In this document: positions 1 through 11,899 of the stretch, in pieces
Layout: each line of letters begins with the position of its first letter
Position numbering within the stretch: the stretch's first letter is position 1
NCBI RefSeq assembly: GCF_023159225.1
Contig: NC_063176.1
Span: 11,296,963 to 11,360,962 of the forward strand
Origin: Perognathus longimembris pacificus
Lineage: Eukaryota > Chordata > Mammalia > Rodentia > Heteromyidae
Direction of reading: 5' to 3'
Length of the DNA stretch: 64,000 bases
Program-made: the position numbers and the translations under genes
Notes under the pieces: model-generated
What the model saw: the letters and a program-made list of their open reading frames with translations, nothing else
Databases searched by the model: none
Told to the model about the DNA's origin: nothing

Positions 1-146
1 TCAAGGCTAGCACTCTGCCACTTGAGCCACAGCGCCACTTCTGGCCGTTCTGGCCGTTTTCTGTATATGTGGTGCTGGGGAATCGAACCCAGGGCTTCAT
101 GTATACGAGGCAAGCACTCTTGCCACTACGGCATATTCCTAGTCCC
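1..146 (-). mobile_element. IDL-Geo SINE, cut by the window edge
   Basis: Antisense copy of the dimeric SINE. The + strand reads from the middle of the Geo monomer through the ID-like monomer (reverse complement of its B box near 79-89) to the 5' end at about 146. The poly(A) side lies outside the window. Confidence 0.85.
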
Positions 147-1255
147 AAGAATTGTTAAAAAAAAAAATTAAAACAATAGCATTTAGGTTTCCTGTAAAGA
201 TGCTCAATCACCTGCTTCCTTTGTGCTCTTTTACCAGCCTGCTAGAAAAAAAAAGGAAGAGTAGGCAAGCTAGGCAGCTTCAAAGCCCACTCTGGATCTC
301 TACCACATCTTGCTCCTTCCTCAGAGACAGGGTTTACACCCCTGGGGGAATATCTTCCCTTTCTCTGTGAAGATTCTCTTCTTACCTGACTTATACAATG
401 CTCTATGGCAATCTACATGAGAAAATGGTGTCTGAACTCAAGACGCTTCTTGGCTCAAGGTGAAAAACTAAGTGTTCCTGCTCAGAACTCTCATGAATCT
501 CATTAACAAACCAACTGCATTATGGATATTCTCTTCACTGCCTCCTCATGGAGGAGTCTGAGCACTCACAAGACTGAAACAGGAGGATGGAAAGTTCAAG
601 GACAACTTGAGCTTTGTGTGAGAACTTATCTCAAAAACCCACCAAGCAGAGATACAGCTTAGAGGACATAGAACATGGATGGTCTTTGTAGCGTGTTTAG
701 GGTTCTCAGTCATTTTAATCCCTAGCCTGAATTCAAAAGGAAAAAAAAAAGATTCTTCACTAGCCTCTTCCAGACGGTACAACAACATTGTCCTCAGACA
801 GCCCTGCAAAATAACACCTTTTAGACCTTAATAGAGACTAGAGATATGCAGAGAAGCAGAACAAATAGTAGATAAAATTGTAGATACAGAGTATAATGTA
901 TAATAAAGTCCTAACTAGTAGGATTGTGTTGGGTGAAAAAGACCCATTATCTGCCATCAGCAAGCTATAGATCCTGATATCTAGTGATGGCCTTTATAGG
1001 CCTGAAAGCTACAGAAGAAAATTCCAGTCCAGATCTGATGGGTCAGTTTCCCTTTCCTCTGAGGTCATGCGTTATGCAGTGGTTCAGATATATAGATGGG
1101 CGAGTCCTGCTGTTCAGTGGAAGCTGTCACCTTCTCACCTTGCCAAATCCAGTATTTACTGCTTCTTAGAAACCCTGTCACAGAAACTCCCAGAAGTAAT
1201 GGTTAATCAGATTTTTTTGACATCCTTAAAATTCACATATAAAATTACCAATCAT
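147..1255. other. intronic sequence with no recognised feature
   Basis: AT-rich sequence, presumed to be FSTL5 last intron. Short open frames here have no recognisable protein similarity and no splice-site support. Confidence 0.4.
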
Positions 1256-1350
1256 GTGCTCACTCTGGCTGCACATATATTAAATTGGAATGATACAGAA
1301 AAGATTAGTGTGGTCCCTGTGCAAAAATGACACACAAATTCATGAAGTGT
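1256..1350 (+). pseudogene. U6 snRNA retropseudogene
   Basis: The sequence follows U6 snRNA from its GTGCTC start through the GCACATATA, GATACAGA and AAGATTAG blocks to GAAGTGT, with scattered substitutions. It stops short of the normal U6 3' end and is followed directly by nine A residues (1351-1359). Loss of the U-rich end plus an A tail indicates L1-mediated retrotransposition of U6 RNA rather than a functional Pol III gene. A possible TSD is too diverged to call. Confidence 0.88.
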
Positions 1351-1359
1351 AAAAAAAAA

Positions 1360-2070
1360 TACCAAAGCTGGTATCCATTCACATATATGTATATAATACT
1401 TAATCTCTAGATAAGTAAATGACAAGGCCATAGCTCCGCCTAATATGGTACAGCTAACTTGAATAAAACTGAGACTGTACTATCCTTTCTCTGAGGAGGC
1501 AGTTTCTCTAATGATGTTTACTTTTCTCATAGATATCTTATAACTCAATTCTGTACAGTACAATTAACAATACTTAAGTGCTTAATACTAAAATGATAAA
1601 TTGGATACATCTAGTGTTATTTCCTGATAAAGAAATGAGACAAGAAAGATACTTAAAGATACACTTAGGTATTTATAACTAAGGAGAAAGCACTCCTGAC
1701 GTGCAATTCTCTTCCAGGGGTAAGGAAACTTAGGGTCATTTGGTTGTTTATAATATTACTACAGTACATACAAAATTATCAATACAGGCAGACAGATGCC
1801 AGACAGCTGATGAGCTTGTATTAATTATATAAAAAGAGTTATATGCATATAGCATAGTATTAATGAATTCACTTAATGAATATTATAAACTTTCATTCTG
1901 AGTATAGGATTTGTATGAGAAAATAATTAGTATCAGGTTGGATTGCAAGCAAATATTCAAAAGAATAGTTTGGAGAACCATAGAAGTAATATCTGATTAA
2001 CAATAGAATGATATCATTAGAGGAGAAAGCATTTGGCAAAATGGAATTTCCTGGTGATGTACATCGCTGG
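1360..2070. other. intronic sequence with no recognised feature
   Basis: AT-rich sequence without repeat or coding signal that I can support. Confidence 0.35.
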
Positions 2071-2185
2071 TTTTTTTTGCCAGTACTGAAGCTTGAACTT
2101 AGGCTTCACATTCTGTCATACTTTTTAACTCACCATTGGTGCTTTACTACTTAAGACATACTTCTACCTTTTTTTATTCTACAGT
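2071..2185 (-). mobile_element. old Geo-type SINE remnant
   Basis: A T-rich tract is followed by GCCAGTACTG and a diverged antisense Geo monomer (CTACTTAAG for CCACTTGAG). Heavily mutated, so an old copy; the left half is not clear. Confidence 0.5.
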
Positions 2186-3087
2186 AAAAGTTATTGATGA
2201 AGATGAAATTACTTTGTATCAATATTTGATCTAGAATTCAGTTACTATATACTTCGTTACATGAACTGTTATTTTCATCTTAATTGATTCACTTATGGTT
2301 CAAGTAACTTTTGTACTTACAATTATTCTCCATTTCACTTAATATTCAAACATATTGTGTTTTGTAAAATTACTTTATCTGTCTTTCATCATGAGTTTTG
2401 TGTAGATGAATCACTTTAATGAAGTCTCTACATTTATTTTAATATTTATAAATGCATAATGAAGACCAAAATGATGACCAACAAGAAATTTTCAATTCAG
2501 TCTAAGTGCTACAGAATAAATTGTCAACGGTAATAATAAGAAATAGCAAAACAAAAAAAAAAGAAATTTTCAAGTCTCATTTAGAACTAGCACATTTGTA
2601 TTTCTATCTGTATGGTCATTATTTGTCTTCATTGACAAGTTAATTTATTCTTGGGGCAGAAATAGACTACACTCATTGAGAAAAAGATTGTAAATTAAAA
2701 AATGACAGAGTTAATAACGTTTTCCAACTTGATCAGAGTTAAGTTGATTATTTAGCTCGTCAGTGTATGAACAGGGTTTGGTTATTATATTTTAATGGTT
2801 CAAATATGCCATCCACACAATACTATGACACTTTCCTATATCATAATTGAACAAGCGTTAATTCACAATTAGTGTTTTATAAACATAATTTTATAACATG
2901 CTTTATTATACCATGAATATGTGAGCACATGCTCATATATACTCAGGCTTTTCAATCCCTTCTAACTTTTGCTACCATATATAATAGTGTTCTCGAGATA
3001 TTTGTGCATAAAATTTTATCAGTAGTAATGAGTGTTTCATCAGAATACTTAATTAAAGAGAGAATTATTACCACAAGAGGAAGAACT
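2186..3087. other. intronic sequence with no recognised feature
   Basis: Very AT-rich; nothing recognised. Confidence 0.35.
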
Positions 3088-3355
3088 ACACCAGGGGGTG
3101 ATAGCTAGTCAGGAGAGGCTGAGCTCTAAGAATTGTTGTTCAAAGTCAGCACAAGCAGAACAGTCTTTAAGACTCTTATATTCTTTGCTTCCCTGTCTGA
3201 GAAACAAACAACAAAAAAGGACCCTTATATTCAATTGAATACAAAAAGGCAGAAGTGAAGGTGTTACTCAAGTGGTAGAGTTCCAGCTTTAATGAAAAAA
3301 TCAAGTGAGGCTTCAAGTTTAAGCCCTAGAGCCAGTACAAAAGTAAATAAATAAG
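3088..3355 (+). mobile_element. degraded B1-like/Geo SINE
   Basis: The 5' part resembles the 7SL-like half (GAGGCTGAG, TTCAAAGTCAGC). After a diverged middle comes a Geo-like segment (ACTCAAGTGGTAGAG, then a diverged 3' end and an A-rich tail). Internal duplications or insertions blur the borders. Confidence 0.5.
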
Positions 3356-6300
3356 CAAACAAAACACGTGGCAGAAATATGAGGAGACTTTGTGCTCATT
3401 GCAAATGGATAATTGTTTCATACATTAAAATATTTTCATTAGCACTTGAAGAAAAGGCAAATTCCACTGAATGTCTTTTTACAAAGAAAATTCTTAGTTT
3501 GTGATATTAAAATGGTATTTCTCTACTTGAATTTTATTTATCTGAAAAATAGGGAAGTTAAATAGTACATGTATATGGTATAAATAGTACATGTACATGG
3601 ATATGCAATATCCAAATCATTCAGAAATATAAAATAATAATTCTTTTATAAGGAACACTGCAACTTACATTTTAGAATGAACACATTGTTGAGAAATATT
3701 TAAGAACATATTTTGTATTCAGATTGTTTATTGTTTTGTTGTTTACTTAAAAATTGAGTAATCTTTGAGATGAAAATCCATTTTACTTTTTGTAGCTAAG
3801 AGAATATGTATTCAGATTAATACTTTTTTCCACCTTGGAGAGGATGTCAAGGAAAACTGTGACTTTTTATTCTCAAAGACCAGAAAGTTAGCTTCAGGTT
3901 GGCCTGGCCGATGAGAAGCCTGACTGAGGTTAAGGAGAGTGAGGCAGGAATATTAAACAACCACCAGCACTAACTCTTCTGTTGATTTGTTAGTGACCAG
4001 ATTCTTCTTCCCATGAAAGTTCACCGACCCACACAGAACACACAAATGTCTATATAATTCTGCCCTTCCAGGACTCAGCAATGTCAACAACTTTATTTTT
4101 ATGCGGACAATATTACTGCTCTATTCCTTATGGGCAATTTACCCTTCTCCGTAAGCATTCCCTTTATTGTTCTCCCCTATTGTTATTCTAATTGTAATTT
4201 CACCTTCTCCTTCTGGGATGCAGACAAATGTAAGTTCTTCTCAAATGAAAGCCTAGTACAACAGAAATGCAATTTAGCTGTTGAAACAAGGATGTAACTA
4301 CATTTATCCCCTTTGCCATCTTTGCAAAGCTTCCTAACACCCTTTTGGAAAATCAGGACTACAATTTTAAGCACCCTGGTGCTTAAATGGACTAAAATTT
4401 CCATTGAGGAAAGAGACCCTTTATTTCCTCTCCATTTCCTTTATGAAGACTAGTAGGTTGGAAGTAATTATGAAATTTGGTCACAATGTCCAGAATCCAA
4501 CTCCTGCCAAACCTGGCTCCACATAATCTTTATTTTCTTTTATGTCTGACCTCTGTGTATGCAACTGGCAATGTGCTAGTCACTTTTGATTGTGTGATAG
4601 ATTGTAATTTGTTCTTGCTTCTTTCCTTTTCCATTCCCGTATCCATACCCATAGACCATCTCCACAGAGACTTTTTACATCTATGTCACCATTCATTCAT
4701 TTATTAACTCCTGCACAAAACACATCTCATCAGAAAAGAAAATGAATAGGGCAAATGAGGCTGATCTTTTCAGTTGTTTGTTTGCTTGTTTTTAACAAAC
4801 CCAACTTAGGATGAATAACTAGATTTTTAAAATGTCATTTTAAAGCATATTTTTAAAGTTTTGTATCTTATGCTCTTCAGAGCTTCAAAAAGTAAAGAGA
4901 TTTAATATTTGAAATATAGTCTATAGTGTATATAATGGGCACAGAATTCCTAATAAATCTAAATTTTTGTATGCCCTAGTTACTATAGGTCAGTGTCCAT
5001 TAGATACACTGGTTGGACACTATATGTAAAATATGCATTTATTCTCTTATTTCTCTCTGGAAGAATCATATCAGAAATGTTTCATCCCAGAGAAAAAGAG
5101 TAGGAACATTAGCTTTCAGAAACAAATTCTACGTTTTAAGGAAACATTTCTGGAAACTAAAACTGGAATTGCAATCATACAGCTACAAATTTTAATGGAA
5201 AATTTCTATAATATACCTATCCCAGATGAGTTATAAGGGTATCATATTGTTATTTTAGCTTTTTCAACCTATGTTTGAAAAATAGAAAATTTGAAAGTGC
5301 CATCACTTTACAAACCCCTCTGGAAACTGAGAATACTCACAAACTTCTCTTGTTTTAGTTAAAAATCTTTGGTAAGCATGGCAGTTCTAGTACTCTGTGC
5401 TTTTCCCTCTTCCAAGTATGAGCAAGGCCTTCCCCTAATTAAGAGGTGTGTTTTAATGAACTGTTTATGTGAAGTTCAAATTAAACCTCCATCCCTGGTA
5501 CTTGTGTAGAGTAGAATGCAATCTTCTCTTATAAGGGTCTGTCAGAGATGACAAAAAACAAATATAAAATCATTCTCAAACTAATGAATTATACCTTATG
5601 TTACATTTACAGTTGTGTCCTTGAAAAGTCTGTCAGTATTAACAGAATGATGATACTGCAATGTTACATTGCGTTGCATATTAGCATGTTGATTATGCAA
5701 AGGAAGGATTGTCATTTTAGTATATTGTCTAGTCACTTTCCCTTAAATTTCAACTGAAATGAATGGTTATTCAATTTTTTTTTGCTCTGGAGTTTTATTG
5801 CATCATCTATGATTTCAATAATTTGCACATGAGAAAATAATTGATCATGTGTGTTTTTTTTTTTTTGGTGTACATTGCATCTGTGTGGTTTTTATGACAG
5901 GATAGAGTGTCTGGCTAAACCCAGATCACAAATATCCTTAATCTCCACTCACCGCTTTCCATTTCAATGCATAATATGTGTGCAAATTACAGGCTGAAAT
6001 CTAGCGAACTGTGTGGGATAATGTTTGAGAAGGTGTGAGTGGTATAGAGAGAAAGCTTGTAGTCCCTTCTTCGTTGTTAGTGTAGAGGTTGTATCTCAGT
6101 GGTTAAACCCTGAATCAGTCAGGAAGAATCATTCAGAGAAGTTCTGAGGACTATGGCAGCAAGTAGTTCTACATTAACGCTCAGAGCAAAGGAAGGGAAA
6201 TATACTCTTTGTGTGTCTTAAATAACTGTAACCCCTCTATTTTTTTTTTAGCATTTTCAAATTAAAATAAGGCATTTGTTGATTTAAAGGTCTCACAGGA

Positions 6301-6780
6301 ACTTTTCAACTCCAACTTTGGGGGTACCTGCAGAAACACGAAGACATCTTCTCAGCACTTATGATGGCAAATCAGATGTAACATTAATTATAATCATCAT
6401 GAGATTTCTTTAGTAACATATCAGGTGATGAGTTATTTCAAAGCAAATTAAAGGTGGAAGAACAGGGCGACCCTGTCAGTGCCACTTATAGGAAGACCTT
6501 TCATTTTGTGAGTGTCTGTGGGAACAGACCCATACGGGCACTGTCTGAGGGCAGTAGGTCACTCATTGCTCGGTTGTAGTAAGTAAGCAGGTGGATCCAT
6601 GGGAATGTGGCCTTTGATCCCTTATTCTCTATTTGATACATGCTACTCAGTCTACATCTGTTCCTTTCCTAACTCTTCAGAGCAAAGGTCCTGAACTGTC
6701 AAAACAAATAGTCACTGCTTGTCTCCAGAGTCTTAGATATCTTGCCACAAAGATGTTTTGGATCTTTTAAGTAAAACCTT
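3356..6780. other. long intronic stretch with no gene
   Basis: AT-rich sequence with poly(T) runs and short chance open frames. No exon with flanking splice sites was recognised. A segment at about 3890-4110 has an AATAAA on the minus strand and could be an old LTR fragment, but this is too weak to call. Confidence 0.35.
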
Positions 6781-7008
6781 TTTTTCTTTTTCTGCATTAC
6801 TAGGCTTTGGCCTTCGATCTCTCAGCTTGTTCAGTTTGATTATCTCACTACTGTTTGAACCACACCTTTAGCACTGTTTATTGTTGATTATTTTGGAGGT
6901 GATATCGTAAAGACTTTTCTGCCTAGGTTGACCTCAAACTACCACGCTTTGTATCTCAGCCTTCTGAGTAGCTAGGATACAGATATGAGCCACCCACACC
7001 TGTCTAGG
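6781..7008 (-). mobile_element. B1-like/Geo SINE
   Basis: The T-rich left edge is the SINE tail. It is followed by a diverged antisense Geo monomer and then the antisense 7SL-like half (CTCAGCCTTCTGAGTAGCTA, GAGCCACC). Old copy by divergence. Confidence 0.65.
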
Positions 7009-8950
7009 TATTTATCTCAAATCCTATTATCTATGTAAAACTCAGGTGCACCTATACACATTGGCATACAACCCATATCCTCAGTGAATACTCAGGCAGA
7101 ACTTCTAGAGGTTGGCTGAGGTGCGCTCAGTCCTAGCACTCAAAGACATGGTCAAGATTGCTGAAATCCAGCAGTCAGAGATAAACCTGAAGAAAAGAGT
7201 AAACTTTTCTATATTCTGAGAAGGATATAGAAAAAAAAAGAAATATATTGAGTCATTTATTCCTCACCAGTGTGAGGTAAATATGGGAACAAGAATTGAA
7301 ACAGGAAATTTTATTGTCCATATGATTTTTGTAGTAATTATAAATGGAAAATTATAGCTTGTGTAGGAATCTACTTTTCATTATTGTAAATATATACCTG
7401 AAAAAGTCTTCATATTTAAAGGAGAGGTTTATTTAGGTCATAGTTTCATAGACTGAAAGTCATCAAGGTGGCTCTAGAGGTCCAGCCTCTGGTGGGGGTC
7501 TAAAAATGGATAGCATCTCTGTGTCAGGAGTGGGAGTGAAAGGAAGAGATTAGAAGAGAAAATCAGAAGCCAGAGAGATTGGAGTCTCACAATCCCTTCT
7601 AAGAACAATTCGTAGTGTCCTGTAGACATCATATTACAGTCCAGCGGTTAAATTTTCCCGCAATCCTCTATACTGCAAAACTGAGGACTACCCCTACAAC
7701 ATAGGTACTTTCTCAGGACAGAGAATATCCCAAGCACAGGATAATACTCTGTAACACAATGTGTTTACTTTCACTTTTTTTGAATATGAGACGTTGATGT
7801 TTTCTTCTGTATTGTCTCCATCTGTGGTTTTAGTAGCTTGCTGTACTAGGTAAAATTCTTTTATTAATAAATGGGAAAATAATTTACCTGCTAATTTTCT
7901 ATTAGGTAATATAGAGGATTTAATTCTCATCAGCAAACTAAGGTGATACTTCTCTTCTCTTGCCTGCTGGTGCAGAAATTGAACCTTGTAGAAATTAAAG
8001 ACTTCCTGTAAGGTCATATGTGCAAAAGGTTTATTATACTGAAAAACTAAGCCAAGAAAATAAGTTGGTCTGAAGTTAAACCTCATATTTCATCCAAAGA
8101 AGACTGCATATCTTTTGAAGTATAAAACAATTAAAATTGTACCTTTTACAGACTTTACAAAACTCCAATAATTTAATGTTCAGGAAACAAAGCAATACTA
8201 TAACTCCCCACCTCAGTCTGAAAACTTCATAAAATACACTTTTTAATGGTAATTATTTTCTAGTAAAGGAAGGGTTTGAGAATGGGTTTTAAGTCTCTCA
8301 TTTTTCAGTATACCACTCACTTTCCAGATCCAGACAAACATTAAATGTACCATGCTAGGCTTAGTACTGTCAGAATTGTATTATATTAAGCAGGAATGAA
8401 AGTGAAGTCTCATAAATATTAATCACAGCCTAATGAACAGTAGGAGACTTCTGAATATCAATCTGTACTAGGGGAGATTTTGAATTAGAGACATCACTTC
8501 CTACCAATAAATCAGTGGTGAAATGTATAGACATTTTCATGTAGCTGCTTATGCAGCTCAATCCCTAGTTATAAAGGGCAAAATAAAGGTCAAGGGAGAT
8601 GCAGTTTTATCACCCCAAAAAGAGTTTCTGCATTTTTAACTGGATGATGTTTTAAAGTTTTAATTACCTGCAAAAGCTTGTGTCTCAGAAAACCTGAGCA
8701 CATTCTTCCCCATCAGAGTCAAAATAGTTCAAGAGTAGAGTCAGCTTATCACAATCTTTCTCATTAGCATTCAAAATTGGTTGCCCGAAGGGACAAGAAG
8801 ACTCAAGGTTAAGAGAAGAACTGAAATGCCAAAACTTGATTGGCTTATTGCTTACACTAAATGAGCCTATTACTGCTTTTCTTCTAACCTCATGTACAAT
8901 TTATATAAGAAAAGTGATATCCTCCATCATAATTTCTAAGTAATACTCAT
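7009..8950. other. intronic stretch with no gene
   Basis: AT-rich. A 130-codon open frame on the minus strand (7694-8086) has no recognisable domain and no neighbouring exon structure, so I treat it as chance. Confidence 0.35.
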
Positions 8951-9034
8951 GTATCAGGCTGGCTTTGAACCGCAATCCTCAAATCTCAGCCTCTTGAGTA
9001 GCTAGGGTTATAGGTGTGAGCCACCAGTGTCTAG
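8951..9034 (-). mobile_element. B1-like SINE fragment
   Basis: Only the 7SL-like half is present, antisense: GGCTGGCTTTGAACC, CTCAGCCTCTTGAGTAGCTA, then GTGAGCCACCAG. No Geo half adjoins it. Confidence 0.6.
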
Positions 9035-9487
9035 CATGATTTCACATTTTTGATGTAAACAAAAATTGGAGACAAACTCATATGGCAGTTTGAGTATTAT
9101 TTTATTCTTCTATATTTAGAAAGGACTTAAAATCTACAAAGTCTCCTCACTAATCATTAATATTTCAATAATAATTTTTATAATTGATATAAAATATGAA
9201 TGATCCTTTCTACCATCATATTAAAAATTTCTATATAATATATGGTACAAACTGTTTTCTGAAACAACATAAACACATGTAGTAAGGACCCAGAAAAGAC
9301 AAGAGCTAGGAAAGATGTCTAAAATGGTGAATATTATTCAGAAATACTCTGGAAATCTTATCCAAATTTACCATTTTAAATACAAAGAAAATATCTAAGG
9401 AAAAATGTAAAAGTTGCTAGATTAGATACTAAGCCAGCACTACTAACAGTTTTTCTAATTATATTCCTTAACATTTCTAGATTTATT

Positions 9488-9697
9488 TTTTATTTTTATT
9501 TTTTTTTGGCAGTCCTGGGGCTTGGACTCAGAGCCTGAGCACTGCCCCTGGCTTCTTTTTTGCTCAAGCTAGCACTCTACTACTTGAGCCACAGTGCCAC
9601 CTCTGGCCTTTTCTATATATGTGGTGCTGAGGAATCGAACCCAGGGCTTCATGTATACGAGGCAAGTACTCTTGCCACTAGGCCATATTCCCAGCCC
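9488..9697 (-). mobile_element. IDL-Geo SINE with perfect TSD
   Basis: Full-length dimer, antisense: poly(T), GCCAGTCCTGGGG, the Geo monomer, the ID-like monomer with reverse-complement B box, ending CCCAGCCC. It is flanked by an exact 17-bp TSD (ACATTTCTAGATTTATT at 9471-9487 and 9698-9714), implying a fairly recent insertion. Confidence 0.95.
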
Positions 9698-10000
9698 ACA
9701 TTTCTAGATTTATTAAAAGCAGAATGATCTTGCTTTTCAATGTACTGTTTCTTGTTCTATAAACATTTAAGAATATCTTGTGAAGAAGTATTTTCCTTAA
9801 TATAAACAAACTTAAATTTTCTTTCATGATAACAGTCTCAAAATAAATGTTCAGACAGTTAATTACGGTAAGATTTCTTAAATCTGTGAAATACAAGAAA
9901 AATGATGACAGCCAACTTTATTTGTAAACATCAGAGCTCAGACACGGTTGTGTAGCATGACCAGTTTCTTTGGAAACAATATTTTGTGTAATTCTGTTTG

Positions 10001-10451
10001 TTTTTGTCCTGGTACTGCCTGAAGCTTGAGCTCAAGGCCTCATGTTTTCACTCAACATTTCTGTTCACATGTGGCACTGTACCAAATTGATTGACACCTC
10101 CTCCAGCTTTTTTTTTTTTAATTTTTATTTTTTTGCCAGTCCTGGGTCTTGGACTCAGGGCCTGAGCACTGCCCCTGGCTTCCTTTTGCTCAAGGCTAGC
10201 ACTCTGCTGCTTGAGCCACAGCACCACTTCTGGCCGTTTTCTGTATATGTGGTGCTGGGGAATCGAACCCAGGGCTTCATGTATACGAGGCGAGCTCTCT
10301 TGCCACTAGGCCATATTCCCAGCCCCTCCTCCAGCTTTTTGCTTGTCCATTGGAATTTTACTGATTTGTCTACATGACCTGGCTTAGAATCACAGTCCTC
10401 AGTCCGAGCCCCCTTGAATTGCTAGGCTTATAGATGCTAGTCACTAGTTTC
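10001..10451 (-). mobile_element. old B1-like/Geo SINE split by a younger SINE
   Basis: The antisense Geo half lies at 10001-10112 and the remainder with the diverged 7SL-like half at 10325-10451. The two pieces rejoin when the IDL-Geo copy at 10113-10324 and one TSD copy are removed. Confidence 0.65.
10113..10324 (-). mobile_element. IDL-Geo SINE nested in an older SINE
   Basis: Full dimer, antisense. Exact 16-bp TSD CCTCCTCCAGCTTTTT at 10097-10112 and 10325-10340. The target is the middle of an older B1-like/Geo element. Confidence 0.93.
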
Positions 10452-10680
10452 CCGCTGATTCAATTTTTTTATGATTTCAGTTAAATGAGGTTATGTTATT
10501 CTGATTGTTGTACATTTGCATTTGAAATTTTAAAGTGGTACAATTCTATAAAAATGTTTGTGGTAATTGTAGAAATTATTTATATATGAACAAACTTGGT
10601 GTTGCTTAGTGGTACATCAAAAGTAAACTACAGGTGACATTGTCATACTGGCTATTTTTAAGTACTTTGCTTTGTTTTTT

Positions 10681-10766
10681 ACTTTTGAGATTTTGCTATG
10701 AAGCCCAGTCTTCCCTGGAACTTAGATTTTCTTTCCTCAGCCTACTGAAAGTTGTGGTTACAGTCA
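10681..10766 (-). mobile_element. B1-like monomer
   Basis: Antisense 7SL-derived monomer: TGCTATGAAGCCCAG, CCTGGAACTTAG, CTCAGCCTACTGAAAG and GGTTACAG. It resembles ordinary rodent B1 more closely than the B1-like/Geo left half. Old, diverged. Confidence 0.55.
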
Positions 10767-10996
10767 TTTACATAGGTCAATTTTCTGGCTTCATTGTCTT
10801 TTGTTTAACTTATTAATTTTTTTATCCATGTTGGCAATAAGTCAGAATTTCAAAACATAATTTTTGTAGTACTACAAAAGTATTTAAAAAAAAAAAAAGA
10901 AAGTGTATTGATAGTCTAGAAAGTTCTTTATCAATCCACGAAAGATAACATGAAAGATAACACGAAAGATAAGTCATTAAAAAGGACAAAAATTTT

Positions 10997-11205
10997 GCCT
11001 GGAGCTAGTTGCTCATACTACAATCCTAGCTACTTAGGAAGATAGACATTCAAAGACAGCCCAGACATCAAAGTCAAACCAACTCAATCTCCAATATAAC
11101 CAGTCCAAAAACAGGCTAGAAGTACAGTTCAAGTGGCAGAGTACTGAGCAAGCAAACCAAGCAAGCATGAGGTTTTGAGTTCAAACTTGTGTGTCATAAA
11201 AAAAT
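10997..11205 (+). mobile_element. B1-like/Geo SINE
   Basis: Sense copy: CAATCCTAGCTACTTAGGA (7SL-like half), then TTCAAGTGGCAGAGTACTGAG (Geo half) and GAGTTCAAACTTG before an A-rich tail. Moderately diverged. Confidence 0.65.
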
Positions 11206-11405
11206 AAAGAAACCAAAAAGCCATATAACAATGACAAATTTGGGGGAGAAAAACAAAACTATTTAAAACTCATAACAATATAAACCATAAGTAGTTATGA
11301 TGATTCTAAAATGTAATAAAAAGAAGCCTTGTATATCTATGTCAAATAAATAAAACTTTTGCATTATTAAGATAGTCCTTTATGTAAATAAAAACGAGGA
11401 AAATG

Positions 11406-11617
11406 GTCTGGGGATATGGCCTAGTGGCAAGAGTGCTTGCCTCCTATACATGAGGCCCTGGGTTCAATTCCCCAGCACCACATATACAGAAAATGGCCAG
11501 AAGTGGCGCTGTGGCTCAGTGGCAGAGTGCTAGCCTTGAGCAAAAAGAAGCCAGGGACAGTGCTCAGGCCCTGAGTCCAAGGCCCAGGACTGGCAAAAAA
11601 AAAAAAAAAATTCTAAC
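11406..11617 (+). mobile_element. IDL-Geo SINE with perfect TSD
   Basis: Sense dimer: GGCCTAGTGGCAAGAG (A-box region), GGTTCAATTCC (B box, one change), the Geo monomer, GGACTGGC and a poly(A) tail. Exact 16-bp TSD AAAAACGAGGAAAATG at 11390-11405 and 11618-11633. Confidence 0.95.
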
Positions 11618-11697
11618 AAAAACGAGGAAAATGTGCTTATCTAAACAGTGCTGTGTTCTAGTTAGTTAGCAGTCAAATTACAACTTAGAAAGTAACT

Positions 11698-11796
11698 AAG
11701 GTGGGAATGTTGCAAAGTGGTAGAGCAGTTGCCTAGCATGAGGGAAGACCTATGATCAATCCCCAGTATTGAAAAAAGTAAAATAGGTAAGTAAAG
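11698..11796 (+). mobile_element. monomeric ID-like SINE
   Basis: Only the left, tRNA-Ala-like unit is present: AAAGTGGTAGAGCAGTTGCC, then ATCAATCCCCAGTATTG and an A-rich tail. There is no Geo half, so this is an ID-like monomer rather than IDL-Geo. Confidence 0.65.
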
Positions 11797-11809
11797 GAAA
11801 TGAGTGCAA

Positions 11810-11811
<2 letters not shown>

Positions 11812-11849
<38 letters not shown>
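11812..11849. repeat. (AC)n microsatellite
   Basis: Uninterrupted AC dinucleotides, about 19 units, a short distance downstream of the ID-like monomer. Confidence 0.97.
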
Positions 11850-11851
<2 letters not shown>

Positions 11852-11899
11852 CCTCACTTACATACTTCCCCCCCCTCCAAGTCTTTTATTCTTACTGAT

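Noticed and set aside
1067..1330. 87-codon open frame
   Set aside because: Its C-terminal third is translated U6 pseudogene sequence.
3890..4110. Possible antisense LTR (AATAAA on the minus strand)
   Set aside because: No TATA box, TG/CA ends or TSD could be matched.
7694..8086. 130-codon minus-strand open frame as a novel gene
   Set aside because: No recognisable domain, no splice or promoter context, and it lies in the presumed FSTL5 intron; such lengths occur by chance in 64 kb.
11500..11560. tRNA-like A and B boxes suggesting a tRNA gene
   Set aside because: They belong to the SINE monomers; no cloverleaf with anticodon stem and acceptor stem can be formed.
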